From Equus caballus (Eukaryota; Chordata; Mammalia; Perissodactyla; Equidae): a stretch of 64,000 bases of DNA. The notes under the pieces were generated by a model, which was given only the letters and a program-made list of their open reading frames with translations, was not told the DNA's origin and did no database searches. Shown piece after piece: positions 1 through 11,764 of the stretch. Location: contig NC_091695.1 of NCBI RefSeq assembly GCF_041296265.1, positions 14,305,001-14,369,000 of the forward strand, read 5' to 3'. Positions within the stretch are counted from its first letter, which is position 1; the number at the start of each line of letters is the position of its first letter. The position numbers and the translations under genes were made by a program.

Positions 1-660
1 GAAAACATATCCACATAAAAAGCTGCACACAGATGTTTGTACCATCTTTATTGATAATCGCCAAATTTGGAAGCAACCAGCTCTCCTTCAGTAGGTGAAC
101 GGATAAATAAGCTGTGGCACATCCAGACAATGAATGATCATGCAGTGCTAAAAATAATGAGCTATCAAGGAAGGAAAAGACGAGAGAAGGAAACTTAAAT
201 GCATATTACTAAGTAAAAGAAGCCAATCTGAAAAGGCTACCTACAGTGCAATTCCAACGATATGACATTCTGGAAAAAGAAAACTATGGAGACAGTAAAA
301 TGGTCACTGGTTGCCAGAGGTTTGGGAGTGACAGGATGAAGAGGCAGAGCAGAGAGGATTTTTAGGACAAGAAAAATACTCTGCATAATACTATAATGAT
401 GGATTCATGCCATTATATATTTTTTCAAACTATAGAATATACAACACCAAGAGTAAACCCTAAGGTAAATGATGGACTTTGAATGATTATAACATGTCAA
501 TGTAAGTTTATCAATTGTAAAATATGTACCACTTTAGTGAAACGTGTTACTAATGGGGAAGGCTATACACTTGAGGGGACAGGGCGTATATGAGAAATCT
601 CTGCACCTTCCTCTTAATTTTTCTGTGAACCTAAAACTGCTCTAAAGAAAGTAAAGTCTT
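1..660 (+). mobile_element. Old LINE-1 3' fragment
   Basis: The first 660 bases read like the end of ORF2 and the 3' UTR of an old mammalian L1. The order is a 'substitute sample' stretch (few-animal wording such as gaataaataagctgtggcac-like at 100-120), a weak match to the end of ORF2 near 200-300, then a 3' UTR-like part with a gccagaggtttggg stretch near 315-328 and an A-rich end near 640-680. No open frame survives. The left end runs off the window, so the true 5' limit is unknown. The subfamily cannot be named by eye. Confidence 0.6.
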
Positions 661-2700
661 AAAAATAAAAGAAAATTACATAAAACTGAAACAAGGCAGA
701 CAGAGAAAAATTACAGAAAATTCTCATTAATAAACCCAGAATTTGCCCCAAAACACTTCCTTAATAAAATATGTACAAACAACAGCAAACAAATTAAAAA
801 TGAAAAAAGAAAAAAGAGAAAGAAAAATAAATAGATGACTACTTTGACAAATTATATCACAGAAGACCTCTATTAATACCACAGCAAGGACTTTTAAGGT
901 GTCAAGGCACCCCAAAGCAGCTGAATCTTGTTGGAGTCAGTGCTTTCTTGGCAAGTACATGGTAAACATGAAAAGGGAAGTATTAACAGGATCTATGACC
1001 CTTGGGACCTAGAAATTTAAAAAACCCAACACCTCAAGAAGAGGACAATTTACAGAGTGGGCATCTCAGCTCAATCAAGCTGAGAAAGTAGAAAAGCCCT
1101 TACTTGCTCCGAGTGGCACACACATCCAGGCTCAATGAGGGATTCACAAAGAGACTGTAGGAGTCCAAAATGTTTGGTGGTGCAGGTCATGGAAGATCTT
1201 AGAAAGATGCAGTACATACTCCCTTCCAAAATGGCAGGACTTCACCTTGAGGAAGAACATTCTAAGAGACAAATGTCAATGAATAGGGAAGAAACTCTGG
1301 GAAGGAAAGTTTGAAATAAAGAAGGGGCTTCTGTAAGATGTAGGTCTCAGAAAGTACTGTTAGAGCAACATATAATATCTAAAGCGCAGAGTGTCACTTT
1401 GAAGGTAAGGTCTATCTGGTTATGGGACTCAAGGAATTCAGGTAGAAGTGCTAATGACTTAGGCTTAGCTATGAGCGTCTAAGCAGTTATATAAGACAAT
1501 ATTTTAAGACAATGAAAATATGTGAGTGAGTCTTTGAGCATGAAACTGGAAAAGCCAGCTTGACCCATCTCCAACCTACACATGTACCTTCTTATGATAG
1601 TCAGAATGCCCATGACTAAGAAGAAGCATTAAGTAGAAGACATGAGGTCAATAGAAGTGTAGAGAGTCTTCCAAACTGGAAAAAAGAACTGCAGAAAAGT
1701 TGTGAAAGTAATATATTGTGTAAGAGGTGCTGTGTAATGTATTGTTGAGGTAATTTAAAGTTAATAATCCTTTAATGGGATGCCCTAAAAATAACTCCCT
1801 AAAATGAGAAAAGTCCTTAGGTTATATTTGATGTTTTAAGGAGATTGTCTTATTGCAACTAAGGTGATTTTACACACACAAAAAAATTAATGATAATGAA
1901 AGGAAGGAAGAAAGGAAAAACACAGCCATATATAATTAACATTAAATGAGGATTCTTTGCAATGAAAATGAGGTCTGCAGGAGGCAGGGCTAAACATGGT
2001 AGAGACTCTTCTGTATCCTAGTTCTTGGGCCTTGTCACTGAGGAGAGGTGACATCTTCAAGGGCATCACAGAGGGATAGGAGTCAAAGAAAACTGGAGTC
2101 CAAGCTGAGTCAGGACCAGGCCTGTAGGGAAACCCACAAACATGAGCCAGGGCTTAGTTTGGGAAGAGCCCAATCTGCTGGACTACTGCAACTTATTCTC
2201 TGAATTGTGCTTGTCTTTTGTCATTCTTGAGTTTAAGTATAATCTTCGTAAATGCTAATGCCCAGTCTCTGTATTCTGTGAGGAAATAAAGAATGGGTTT
2301 AATGTCCATGCTCTGGATGAAATAATAAAATAATAAACGGGGGAGAAATGTACCCTTACAAAAAGCATGGTAATGGCACCAGGAATATGAACACATGTCT
2401 GTGGTCTCCAAACCACAGGTTGGGATTAGATTGCTGTCAATGTGTAGATCTAAGGATGGAGCAAAGTTCTTTGAACTGGAGTCCAAACCAACAATTCCAT
2501 GGAGAGTGCTCTGAGATTCTGTGAGCTGTGGTTTTGCTATGGATTAGGTGGTACTTGAGCAAGCTAGTCAGGTATAATTATAAAGTTACTGACAATTGTA
2601 AATATTGAAACAAACAATTTGAGTCATATGAGATGAAAGTTAATACTATACATTTTAAAGTAAAGATTACATGCATATCTGACTCTATGTGTATATACCT
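661..2700. other. Intergenic, nothing recognised
   Basis: This is AT-rich, non-coding sequence. No OR motif, SINE head or LINE ORF was seen on either strand. Short open frames at 727-915, 1887-2069 and 2193-2486 on the minus strand show no domain and look like chance. Confidence 0.5.
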
Positions 2701-2711
2701 GTACAATATAG

Positions 2712-3337
2712 GCCAATATTCATATGTTAAAATCCTAACCCATGTAGCTCAGAATGTCAGTATGTTTGGCAGTACTGTCTTTTTGGAGATAATTAACTTA
2801 AAATGAGATCCTTGGAGCTGGCCGAGTGGTGTAGTGGTTAAGTTTGTGTGCTCTGCTTCGGCAGCCCAGGCTTCACAGGTTTGGATCCTGGGCGCAGACC
2901 TACACATCTCACATCAAGCTATGCTGTGGAGGTGTCCCACATACAAAATAGAGGAATATTGGCACAGATGTTAGCTCAGGGACAATGTTCTACAAGCAAA
3001 AAGAAGAAGATTGGCAACAGATGTTAGCTCAGGGCCAATCTTCCTCACCACACACACAATAATAATAATAATGAGATCCTTTAGAGTGGACCCTAATTCA
3101 ATATGACTGCTGTCCTTATAAAAAGAGTTAGAACAGAGAAATACATGGAAGAATGATGATCTGAAGACAGAGGCAGAAAATTGCTTTCTTCAACCCATGG
3201 AGAAAGGCCTCAGAAGAAACCAACCCAGCCATCACCGTGATCTCTGACTCCTAGATTCTATGACAGTGATAAATAAATTTTTGTTGTTTAAGCCACAATT
3301 CTGTAATTTGCTATAACAGCCCTAAGAAAATAACACA
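2712..3337 (+). mobile_element. MaLR-type (MLT1/MST-like) LTR fossil, split by an ERE SINE
   Basis: The left part (about 2712-2813) and right part (about 3070-3337) resemble the two halves of an ERVL-MaLR LTR. The right part has the typical order: an 'aatatgactg-tgtccttataaaaag' block, a gaagacagagg block, a 'gatctctgactcctag' block, and a late 'ttgttgtttaagccac' block with an ataaataaa polyadenylation-like signal. No internal retroviral sequence is attached, so it is a solo LTR fossil, old and diverged. An ERE copy lies inside it and is therefore younger. The outer ends are approximate. Confidence 0.6.
2814..3069 (+). mobile_element. ERE SINE (ERE1-like)
   Basis: The copy starts with a tRNA-like head (ggccgagtggtgtagtggtt, then ggtttggatcctgggcgcag, which resembles the pol III A and B boxes). 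It continues with the repeated body phrase 'gttagctcaggg' and ends in an (AAT)n tail. A 12-bp target-site duplication, aatgagatcctt, flanks it at 2802-2813 and 3070-3081. This confirms insertion into the older LTR around it. Confidence 0.9.
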
Positions 3338-3384
3338 ATCTGTATCAGCATATATGTACATATAAGTAATTTTATGTATATACG

Positions 3385-3404
3385 TATGTGTGTGTGTGTG
3401 TATA
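3385..3404. repeat. (TG)n microsatellite
   Basis: A short tract of TG dinucleotides is embedded in TA-rich sequence (about 3350-3410). It lies between the LTR fossil and the OR5T 3' end. Confidence 0.7.
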
Positions 3405-3641
3405 TCTGAGAGTGAATTAAGTAAGAAGCAAATAGATGACAGTTTTTCTGCATGTGTGGAAACTGCATGGGTAGAGGTGTGACTCTCATCTTTATGCAAA
3501 AACATGTAAGAACAACAGAAAGATACTAATAAACTAAAACAGAACATTTTCATCATAACTTCTTGATATGGAGATAATGAACATCATTCTCAACTGGTTT
3601 CAATTTAATGATTAGTGTGAAAAATCTGCTTTATTGACACA

Positions 3642-4562
3642 TTAATTTTTACCAAACACTCTTTTCATTGCACCTTTTACATCTTTGTTCCTTAAACTGT
3701 AGATGATGGGATTCAACATGGGAATCACAATGGTGTAAAATGTCGACACTATCATGTCATGGTCCAAAGAGTAGCTGGAACTTGGTCTCACATACGTGAA
3801 GAGGATTGTTCCGTGAAATATTGACACTCCAGTTAGATGAGAACCACATGTAGAGAATACTTTTTGTCTCCCTTCAGCAGAATGAATCTTCAGAATGGCC
3901 ACCAGAATGAAAGTATAGGAGATCAGGACAATCAGGATAGTGACTATCTCAATAATGCCCACAAAGTAGAAGAGTAAAAACTGGTTTGTGTGAGTGTCAG
4001 AACAAGAAATAGCAAGGAGAGGAGGAATATCACAAAAGACATGTCTAATTTCATTGGATGCACAAAAAGATAGGCTAAATGTGGCCCCTGTATGCACTGA
4101 AGCATTCAAAATGCCACCAACATAGGAAATAATGATGAGTGGCACAAAGACCCTGGTTGACATGATAGCTGAATATAGCAGAGGTTTGTAGATTGCTACA
4201 TAGCGATCATATGCCATTGCAGCCAAGAGAAAGCATTCTGCGGTCCCAAAGGTAACAAAGAGAAACATCTGTGCTGCACATCCAAGGAATGAAACATCTT
4301 TTTTCTCTGACAGGAAATTGACCAACATTTTTGGGGTCACAACTGAAGAATGGCAGGCATCCAAGAATGATAACACACTTAGAAAGTAGTACATAGGGTT
4401 GTGGAGCCGGGAAGTCATAATCACCAATACAACCAGTCCCAAATTGCCTATCAGAGTAAATATATAGATCGCTAGAAATAGCAAAAATAGGAAGACTTAT
4501 ACCTCAAAATCATCTGTGAAGCCCATCAATACAAACATGGTGACTTCAGTTACATTTTTCAT
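3642..4562 (-). pseudogene. OR5T: OR5T-family olfactory receptor with one premature stop
   Basis: This is a class II odorant receptor, a seven-transmembrane G-protein-coupled receptor of the olfactory cilium. From the ATG at 4562 (MKNVTEV...) to the stop at 3642 the frame is 306 codons, close to the usual length of about 310. Hallmarks are present in order: an N-glycosylation site NVT at residue 3, IGNLGL in TM1, [11 protein letters not shown] in TM2, MAYDRYVAI at the end of TM3, the conserved cysteines of the second extracellular loop ([17 protein letters not shown]), [10 protein letters not shown] at TM6 and [12 protein letters not shown] in TM7. The only break is a TAA at 4497-4499 (codon 22), in the same frame, where relatives recalled from human OR5T have glutamine (GFTDDFELQVFLF). 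Everything downstream is intact, so this may be a recent null allele or a sequencing error. The subfamily is firm; the exact paralogue (most like OR5T3) is inferred. Confidence 0.88.
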
Positions 4563-4745
4563 CTGAATCCTGTATAAATCTAAATCTGATGTCAACTGTG
4601 ATATTTCAGTTTTATTTATAGGTTTTAAAGCAATATTTTTGAATACAGAACCCACTCTATTATATCCTCTTGTTTGTTTCTTAGAAAGGCATGTTGAAAT
4701 CCTTGGCAGTAAAGAAATAGGCAGTGGTGAAGAAGTTGGGTCCAA
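4563..4745 (-). other. Open N-terminal extension upstream of OR5T
   Basis: The OR5T frame stays open upstream of the ATG at 4562 for about 61 codons, without another ATG. The encoded stretch ends ...LTSDLDLYRIQ and resembles, from memory, the extended N-terminus of human OR5T3 (LSSGLDIYRNPLKNKTEV). It may be translated leader in relatives, or part of an upstream exon here. Without an ATG or RNA evidence it cannot be called coding. Confidence 0.45.
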
Positions 4746-7700
4746 GTGAATGAATTACCCTGTTAAATTAAAGAACTATCTTATTCAGGATTGACTAAAT
4801 TTTCCATGTTAAAAACATGCCAATTTATGCAGTTTAATTTCCAATTTATTTTCTGTTAAATTTACTACCATTTAGTTTCATATTGCAATCTGTTAAAATT
4901 CGCGGGGATAAATGAATATAGGAATTTTTAAATGCAAAAATATTATCGGAGAAAGTAAACATCTGAGTACAAATCCTAGATTTTCTACAGTGTGTGTGAA
5001 ATAACTTTCTTTAATGTTCAAAATTATTAAAATGGGAGGAACCATAATTATATCACAAAATTTTGTTGCATTTAAATGAAAAAAATCAATGAAAAAGTTA
5101 TTTAAGTTTAAAATCTTTCCAGATAACTAGAAAGTGGGATAAATTAGATTTACATTTCAACCTGTCATGCACGATACCCTTTTCTGACCAAACCAAGGCA
5201 GGTTCTCCTTTCGGCTATGATCCCATTCCACTAGGACTTCTGGAACACTGGAGAACAGACAGCAGATGTTATTCTGGATACAGATGTACCTGCATGTAAA
5301 CAGTAACAGCATTGGTTTTGTTTTTTAGTTTTCTCTCTTGATCTGCATATCACTAAGTTGTCCATTTAGGCCTCCATAGTTCACTACACTCTTAATGTTT
5401 TTCCAAGTTTAACTCACTATCAATGTAAGGTTTTTCTCTATTCATATACTCATCCTTTCAAAGTCCTTGAGTGTATTGTTGAGACCTATTTCTGCCAAAT
5501 CACGGCCATTCCTTTAATATATTTTAGTTTCTTAGGGAGTTTCTAAAATTATTATAAAAGAAAAACTACATGATCATAAAATTTACAAAAGCTATTGCTA
5601 AAAGAATAACTGATTACATAAGCCACAAAGTAGTGTTTTATTTCTGGTGTATTTTCCTACACCATCAGACTGTTTCTCATTCAGTGGAATACGAAAAAAG
5701 AAAAGTGCATTAAAAAAAAGTGGAAGAGTCACCTGTATGTGAACTGAAGGCTACATTACTGAAACAAAATGAAATCCTTCGTCTACCATGTTTAGGAGAA
5801 AGTTTTCAGGACTGGGATTCTTGTTTTTCCTTCAGTGTGGCATAGACCAAATTCTATTTAAAGGAGTGAAAAATCTGCAGTATACACAGCCAGGGACATA
5901 CAAATGCTTTATATGCATGACAAGAAACGCATCATATTTTTGTCATATTGAGCTCTCCACACATCAAGGAGTGAGAAAATTAGCTTAAGAGTATCAGAAG
6001 AAGAAAGCTGCAGGATTTTATTTTCCCGGAAAGGTCTTCCCAGATCCATGTGGAAGATTGTTTTTTTAATCCAGAGAATAAAAAGCTTTTCAAATGTGGA
6101 GAAATTAACCCCCCCCCCCAAATTACCCATTTAATCCTTACAGAATTCTAGACTAAAAAAAAATAGTTAAGCTAAATTTTGACTTCTGTATAAATACAGA
6201 TAACTCACACATTACTCTTGACAATGCACACACACAAATGTGTCCTAACAATTTCTGGTTTAGTTTGAATGGTTACATTAATAAAATAACATAACTTTCA
6301 ATTAATTATGTAAATATGTATTAATGTATTATTTGAGCATTAAAAAAGTCATTTCTATTTAAAAAATTTCTCATTCTCTTTGTTCCCCCCTTCCTCTCTC
6401 TGTCTCTCTAGAACATATGGGTTATATACAAAAATATTAATAAAAGGCAGTCGGGGATAAAGTGGGAATTAGGCAAATAAGAAGAAACACAATGAAAACA
6501 AAACAAATATGCAAGCAAATTTTGAAAAATGCACCTATAGACCTAAATACATAAAGGAATCCATCACAAAATACATGTTGATTGTTTACAGGTGAAATTT
6601 CAGTGACATTACTATTCTAATACTTGCTTAACTGTGGTAGAAGATTAAGAACATTATATCTGGAAGCTAAATTCTGTATTAAAATCTCTGATACAGCATC
6701 TAGTGACAGTGTAACTTGGAAAATTAACTTTATCCTTCCAAACCAAAGAATAACTAAGGTTGACCAACTTTTCAGGTAGATCTTGTTCAACTGCATGAAT
6801 ATGGTATGATTGCAGAGTGCTTATATATAACATACATTAAACTTATATAAAATTAAAGTGTTTTAATTATATGTATTAAACTTATATAAAATTAAAGTGT
6901 TTTAATTATATGTGAAGGATGAATACTTATGAAATATGACTTCTACATCTGAACTACAAAATATTAATAAGGAGTTATAAAATTACTTCTTCATCAAAAC
7001 ATTGAGAAATAAATAGGCACCAGACCATAAGCTAAGTATTTCTTCTTTTAGTTATGCATTATGTTATATAGCACGACACTTAAGATATACTAAAAATCCT
7101 TTCTCATGACATTAAAACCAGTGAATCCCGATATTCTATGGTATTGGGCACCTTCAAAATACATCTCTGTCATTGCATTCTGACTTTGGGCATGACAAGA
7201 GAATAACAGCATATTTGCTTAAATTCCCCTGATAATTTTGTACATAATTAATTTCTCGTAACTCCTAATTTCTCTTATTTTATCTGTATTATAAGAAGAT
7301 GATGCCTGAATGAAGATATATCTTATTCCCCATTACGTCCCATTAGAGCAATTATTCCTTTTACTGTAGGGAATTGAAGAAGGATAGACAAAAATTTTTG
7401 GATTTATTTAATTCATCCAAGATGTTTCCTAAACAGGCATTTTTGTTAGCTAATATTTAAGGAAATTAGAACTGTTTGCTTTTATGTCTGAATGATTTCA
7501 CTGTAAGAGATAGAGTCTAGAAAGACAAGAATATAGATGTTGAATTTTTAACAAAATGTGACCATTTTGCAAAACTAAAATCAAATCAGTTCCTCAACTC
7601 TCATACATTAAGAAAACAGACAGCCAAGAGAACGCTACCGCAAGCACCAAGCTTGAGAAGAAGGAAAGCTAAGAGAGCAGCTATCACATGTTGTTAACCG
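4746..7700. other. Intergenic, mostly featureless
   Basis: AT-rich sequence upstream of OR5T. It would hold the OR5T promoter and any 5' non-coding exon, but no signal can be pinned by eye. A C9 homopolymer lies near 6110-6119. Open frames at 5788-5988 (plus) and 5909-6130 (minus) have no recognisable domain. Confidence 0.5.
6836..6913. repeat. Perfect 39-bp tandem duplication
   Basis: Two identical adjacent units, 6836-6874 and 6875-6913, each begin attaaacttatataaaatt. They show no divergence, which points to a recent local duplication. Confidence 0.92.
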
Positions 7701-7704
7701 GCTA

Positions 7705-7922
7705 CTAGAGGGTACAAGTTTTGTGAACATTTTCTTATGTAATTTACATAGCAAACTGCAAACTAATTCAGTGTCCTTTTATAGATGAGAAAACTGAGAA
7801 CCAGCCTGACCTATAACTTGATCAAGGTCACAGTTATTTACTATCTGAACCAGGACTCAAGTCCAGGTTTCTCTGTCTCCAAACTGTAAGCTGTTTCCAC
7901 TTGACCATATTGCAGACCTATT
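7705..7922 (-). mobile_element. MIR SINE fragment
   Basis: Reading the plus strand, the phrases 'tttatagatgagaaaactga', 'caaggtcaca' and 'ccaggactcaagtccaggt' occur in the order expected for an inverted MIR. It is old and diverged. Confidence 0.7.
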
Positions 7923-9290
7923 GTGATATGCCATAAGTCTGGAAATGTTATCCCCTAAAAACAGCACGAAATAATATCCTCATGTATTGGAACTCTTTTA
8001 TAAAGCCACAAGCTTAAGCAGACCATTATACTAAAAAAACATATTGAAGTATCTTCTAGACCAATTAGCAAATTAGTAAAATATATATAAATTCATTTAT
8101 ATCCTTCCATGAGAAAGATAAAATTATGATCCCCAAATGGCATATACTCAACGGTTGCTTAATAGTTAAATTTTTCTCCATTTAATAATTTTCCTAATAT
8201 GAACTATAGCCCCTTATTTCTACTACCTTTATTTGGACTATTATCTTCAATCAAGCAATTTAAATCAAGTTCCTAACTTGCAAATCTATAGACCTAAATA
8301 CATAAAGACTATTTCCTCTTGACCCTGCTATGTTGCCTGGACTTCTCTCCTTCAATTTTTAATTCAACTCTGAGTTAACTAGAAATTTCTATCTCATATG
8401 TAAATTTTAAAAGCATATAATCTAGTTTGAGATTCAAGGTTATGACTTCTGAAATATTTTGCAAGTGTTGAAAAACCTTTCCTCTTACCTGTGGAAATGA
8501 ACTACTCACTCAATTAAGGTGTGGGATGAATACAAAGCATTTGGACCCTTATACCAGGTTCCTAAACTCTTCTTAAAGTCCACAGGGATGTTCCAGGGAG
8601 AAAACATAATAATTCTCTTCTGGGACAGAAAAGTAACAAGATAATTTTGTTTTTTTCTGTGGTAAACAAGAGAATGGTTCTGGAGCAATGAACTACATGA
8701 TACAAATGGTTACATGAATGCACTTTGGCCTCTAGTATAAAATGTTTCTTCAGTGGAAAAAGAATATGTATCAGAAGGGAAAAAAAAAATCCGATGATAC
8801 AGAACATAGACTTAACTGTGATACTAAATATCTATGTGCCATTGGGTTGATGATTTAAATTCTTTGAAATCCAACGTCCCCTTCCTGGGACTATAATCTG
8901 TTTACTTCTCTCAAAATCCTTTAAACATGTACATAATGAAAGAATATGAAAGCCTAAGCTATGACAGAATTCACAACCACTTAATCAACAGTACTAGACT
9001 TAGTTAACTTTTAATGTTCTATGTGCTTCTAGGTGGTATGAGAGATATATTTAAGTTCATTAATTATTTAATAGAGGAGATAAGATAAAATATATAGATA
9101 GGAAGCATTGGCAGAGGAGATGGAACAGTATAGAGATAACTATAATATTCTATGTAATGGAACATTAGAATATTAGAGATCTGACAGAGACAAAGGTCAA
9201 AATTTGAGCTGTGCAGGGTCTTGTCCTGTCTTGGCGACCCTATATAATAATCTGTAGACTAGTACTAGGATATGTACTTAAGCAAATTCT
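7923..9290. other. Intergenic, nothing firm
   Basis: AT-rich sequence without a supported gene. A faint MIR-like stretch near 8825-8900 is too weak to annotate. Confidence 0.4.
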
Positions 9291-9294
9291 TCAA

Positions 9295-9395
9295 AAAATT
9301 ATGAAAAATACATAGATGCCTAAGCTCTACACACAGAGATTCTAAATTAGTTCATAGGGACTGTTGGTCATGGAATCTGAATTTTAAAAGAAAGA
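9295..9395 (+). mobile_element. MER5A-like hAT fragment
   Basis: The stretch 'tgcctaagctctacacacag', 'agattctaaattagttc' and 'ggaatctgaatttt' follows the order of the MER5A non-autonomous hAT (Charlie) consensus as I recall it. Short and diverged. Confidence 0.45.
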
Positions 9396-9439
9396 AGAAA
9401 AGAAGGAAGGAAAGAAAGATGATACTGATAAGCAGCAAA

Positions 9440-10590
9440 ACTGTGAACAAAGGATCTATTAATTAAATGCAATCTCAAATTATCTATATATTCATTGCAA
9501 TCCTAATTAAAACTGAATAAGCATTTTTTTCCAAAAATTGACAATTCTACAATTTACAAAAATGGCAAAGGAACTAAGATAGTCAAAGTAATTTCGAAAA
9601 AGAACACAGTAAAACTCACATAATTTGATTTCAAGATTTACCTCAAAGGTAAATAATCAAGGGAGTGTGGCATTGGTGAAAAGATAGACATTTGGATCAA
9701 TGAAACAGAATAGAATCTTCAGCAATAGATTGACGCAATATAGTCAAATGAATTTTGATGAAGTTCCTAAGGAAAATCCATGTAGGACGGATAGTCTTCC
9801 TTTTTTATTTAATGATGTTGAATACGTCAAATAGCGTCATGCTACAAAAAAGACACATTGACTCATTCTTTGCAGTTGTCTCAAAATGAATCTTAGACCT
9901 CAATATAAAATCTAATACTCTACCATTTCTAGAGAACGAATAAGTCATTTGTGTTACCAAGGGCTAGTCACCAATTTTTGTACAAAACACAATTGGAGCA
10001 AGAAATAATAAATTGAACAACTGGACAATTGGAGCAAGAAATAATAAATTGTACTTCATCACATGTAAAATATCCTTTGTGAAAGACACTGTTGAGGGAA
10101 TGAACAAACCAGAGACATGTACAAAATATTTGCTAAACAGCTTTTCAACAAAGAACATGAATCCAGAATATAAAAAGAACTGCAAAAACTCAACAATATG
10201 AAAACAAAAGGAATGATACAGGATACAAAATGGAAAGAAACTTGAGCAGACACTTCAACAGAGAAGATAAACAGATTGCAACTAATAACATAAAAATGTT
10301 CAACAACATTTGCAAGTAGGGAAATACAGTGTAAAATTACAATGTGATCCCATGTGCCTATCACTCTGTGTTATTGACCTGGATAAAAGAAAGAATATGG
10401 ATACAATAAGAACTGTATGCTAGTAATTATAACAGCTCTATTCACATATTCTAAAACTGGAAATAATCCAAATGTCCTTGAACTACTGAGTCAATAACCT
10501 GTGGTACATCTTTACAATGGAATATTATTTGGCAATTAATAGGAACATACGCTGGTATTTTCAGGTACAAGGATGGATCTCAAATACACC
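9440..10590 (+). mobile_element. Old LINE-1 ORF2 3' fragment
   Basis: A degenerate ORF2 C-terminal region. Recognisable pieces are 'atggcaaaggaactaagata' near 9560, 'gtgtggcattggtgaaaaga' near 9666, 'aacagaatagaatcttcagc' near 9705, the late 'cttgagcagacacttcaaca' near 10241 and 'tacaatggaatattatttgg' near 10512. It has many lesions and no long frame. A small local duplication lies inside it (9990-10051). Confidence 0.75.
9990..10051. repeat. 26-bp direct repeat, 36-bp period
   Basis: The unit starting caattggagcaagaaataat occurs at 9990-10015 and again, unchanged, at 10026-10051, inside the old L1 fragment. It looks like a local slippage or duplication event after L1 insertion. Confidence 0.9.
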
Positions 10591-10591
10591 C

Positions 10592-11045
10592 TGTTAAGGG
10601 GAAGAAGGCAAACTGGAAACCTCACCTTCAGTGTGATTCCACAGCACTGAGCAAGGAGAGAGGGCAGCTAATGCTGAAATCCCAAACTCCCTGAAAAGCT
10701 AAAAGGAAGGGTTTTTATTTGGGGTTTTAGGTAGGGGAGGGGGAGCATATGGCCTTGCTGGTCGGAGCTTTCCCACCAGCCTGTCTTTGGCCTTGAGACA
10801 CTTGCAGAGAGGAGGGAGCTTTGACCTTGCTGGTCAGCAGCTTTCCCACCAGCACCTATCTCTTTGTGGGGAGGAGATGGTCCAGGTGCTTGTCCTTGAC
10901 GGTGTCTGTCTCCATGGAGAATAGTGGATTCTGGAGTCAGGAAGCCAGAGAGTAAGCAGGGAATGAGTGTTTTGGTTTTAACCACATATATGCTGGGTTT
11001 AATGTGGGGAAACTGATACCAGGGTCGGTATCAGTAGTAGAGCCA
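10592..11045. mobile_element. Possible LTR fossil (unassigned repeat)
   Basis: A block richer in G and C than its surroundings follows the L1 fragment directly. It begins TGTTAAGGGG, so it could be an LTR end read in either direction. A phrase of about 30 bp, 'ccttgctggtc..agctttcccaccagc', occurs twice (10752-10780 and 10823-10853). The right end and target duplication are unclear, so the class is only a suggestion. Confidence 0.35.
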
Positions 11046-11501
11046 CTGAAAAATATTCAGTTAATTAGAATAAGTGATTTGACTGCCCTATTTTTTTTGT
11101 TGTAACTTTTATTTCTAATACATAGGATTCAACTTAAATTCTGCCTTCTCCGATGTCTCATAGGAATATTTCTTATTTTCTTTGCCTTTAATCTTTCCAA
11201 TAATTCTATTAAAATATTTTTTCCTGATATTGACAATTTTTCTAAGGAATCCTGACTTTGTCTTTCCAAGAAGATTGTTGGTCTATGCTTTCTTCTTCTA
11301 TCTCTATTTCTAGTTCAAATCACTCTTTCTCTTCCTGATTGGATCCATGTCAAAGTATTGAAGCTGGAGCTTGATTGTATTATGAACTTAAATAATGTAT
11401 TATTCGCAGCAGATTATGTGCCTTCAAGACTGACTCAAATTTTCTATGGGTGGATATATAAAAAATAAAATAAAGAGCTGTAATAAATAACTTGAATAAA
11501 A
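11046..11501. other. Intergenic, nothing recognised
   Basis: T-rich sequence with no identifiable repeat head, OR motif or coding frame. Confidence 0.4.
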
Positions 11502-11514
11502 TCTATCCTCCACA

Positions 11515-11753
11515 GGCTGGCCGGTGGCCCAGCAGTTAAGTTCACATGTTCCACTTCAGCAGCCCAGGGTTTGCCAGTTCAGATCCTGGGTGCACACATG
11601 GCACCACTCAGCAAGCCATGCTGTGGTGGGAGTCCCACATATAAAGTGGAGGAAGATGAGTATGGATGTTAGCTGAGGGCCAGTCTTCCTCAGCAAAAAG
11701 AGGAGGATTGGCAGCCAATGTTAGCTCAGGGCTAATCTTCCTCAAAAAACAAG
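11515..11753 (+). mobile_element. ERE SINE (ERE1-like)
   Basis: The head ggccggtggcccagcagtta, the B-box-like gttcagatcctgggtgc, the body phrase 'cccacatataaagtggagga' and the end 'ctcagggctaatcttcctc' are all present. An 11-bp target duplication, tctatcctcca, sits at 11502-11512 and 11754-11764. Confidence 0.92.
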
Positions 11754-11764
11754 TCTATCCTCCA

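Noticed and set aside
2814-3069. Functional tRNA gene
   Set aside because: The A and B box-like parts belong to an ERE SINE head. No cloverleaf with acceptor stem closes, and a SINE body and target duplication follow.
10668-10985. 105-codon minus-strand frame
   Set aside because: Lies in the unassigned repeat-like block. The product is proline- and glutamine-rich with no recognised motif.
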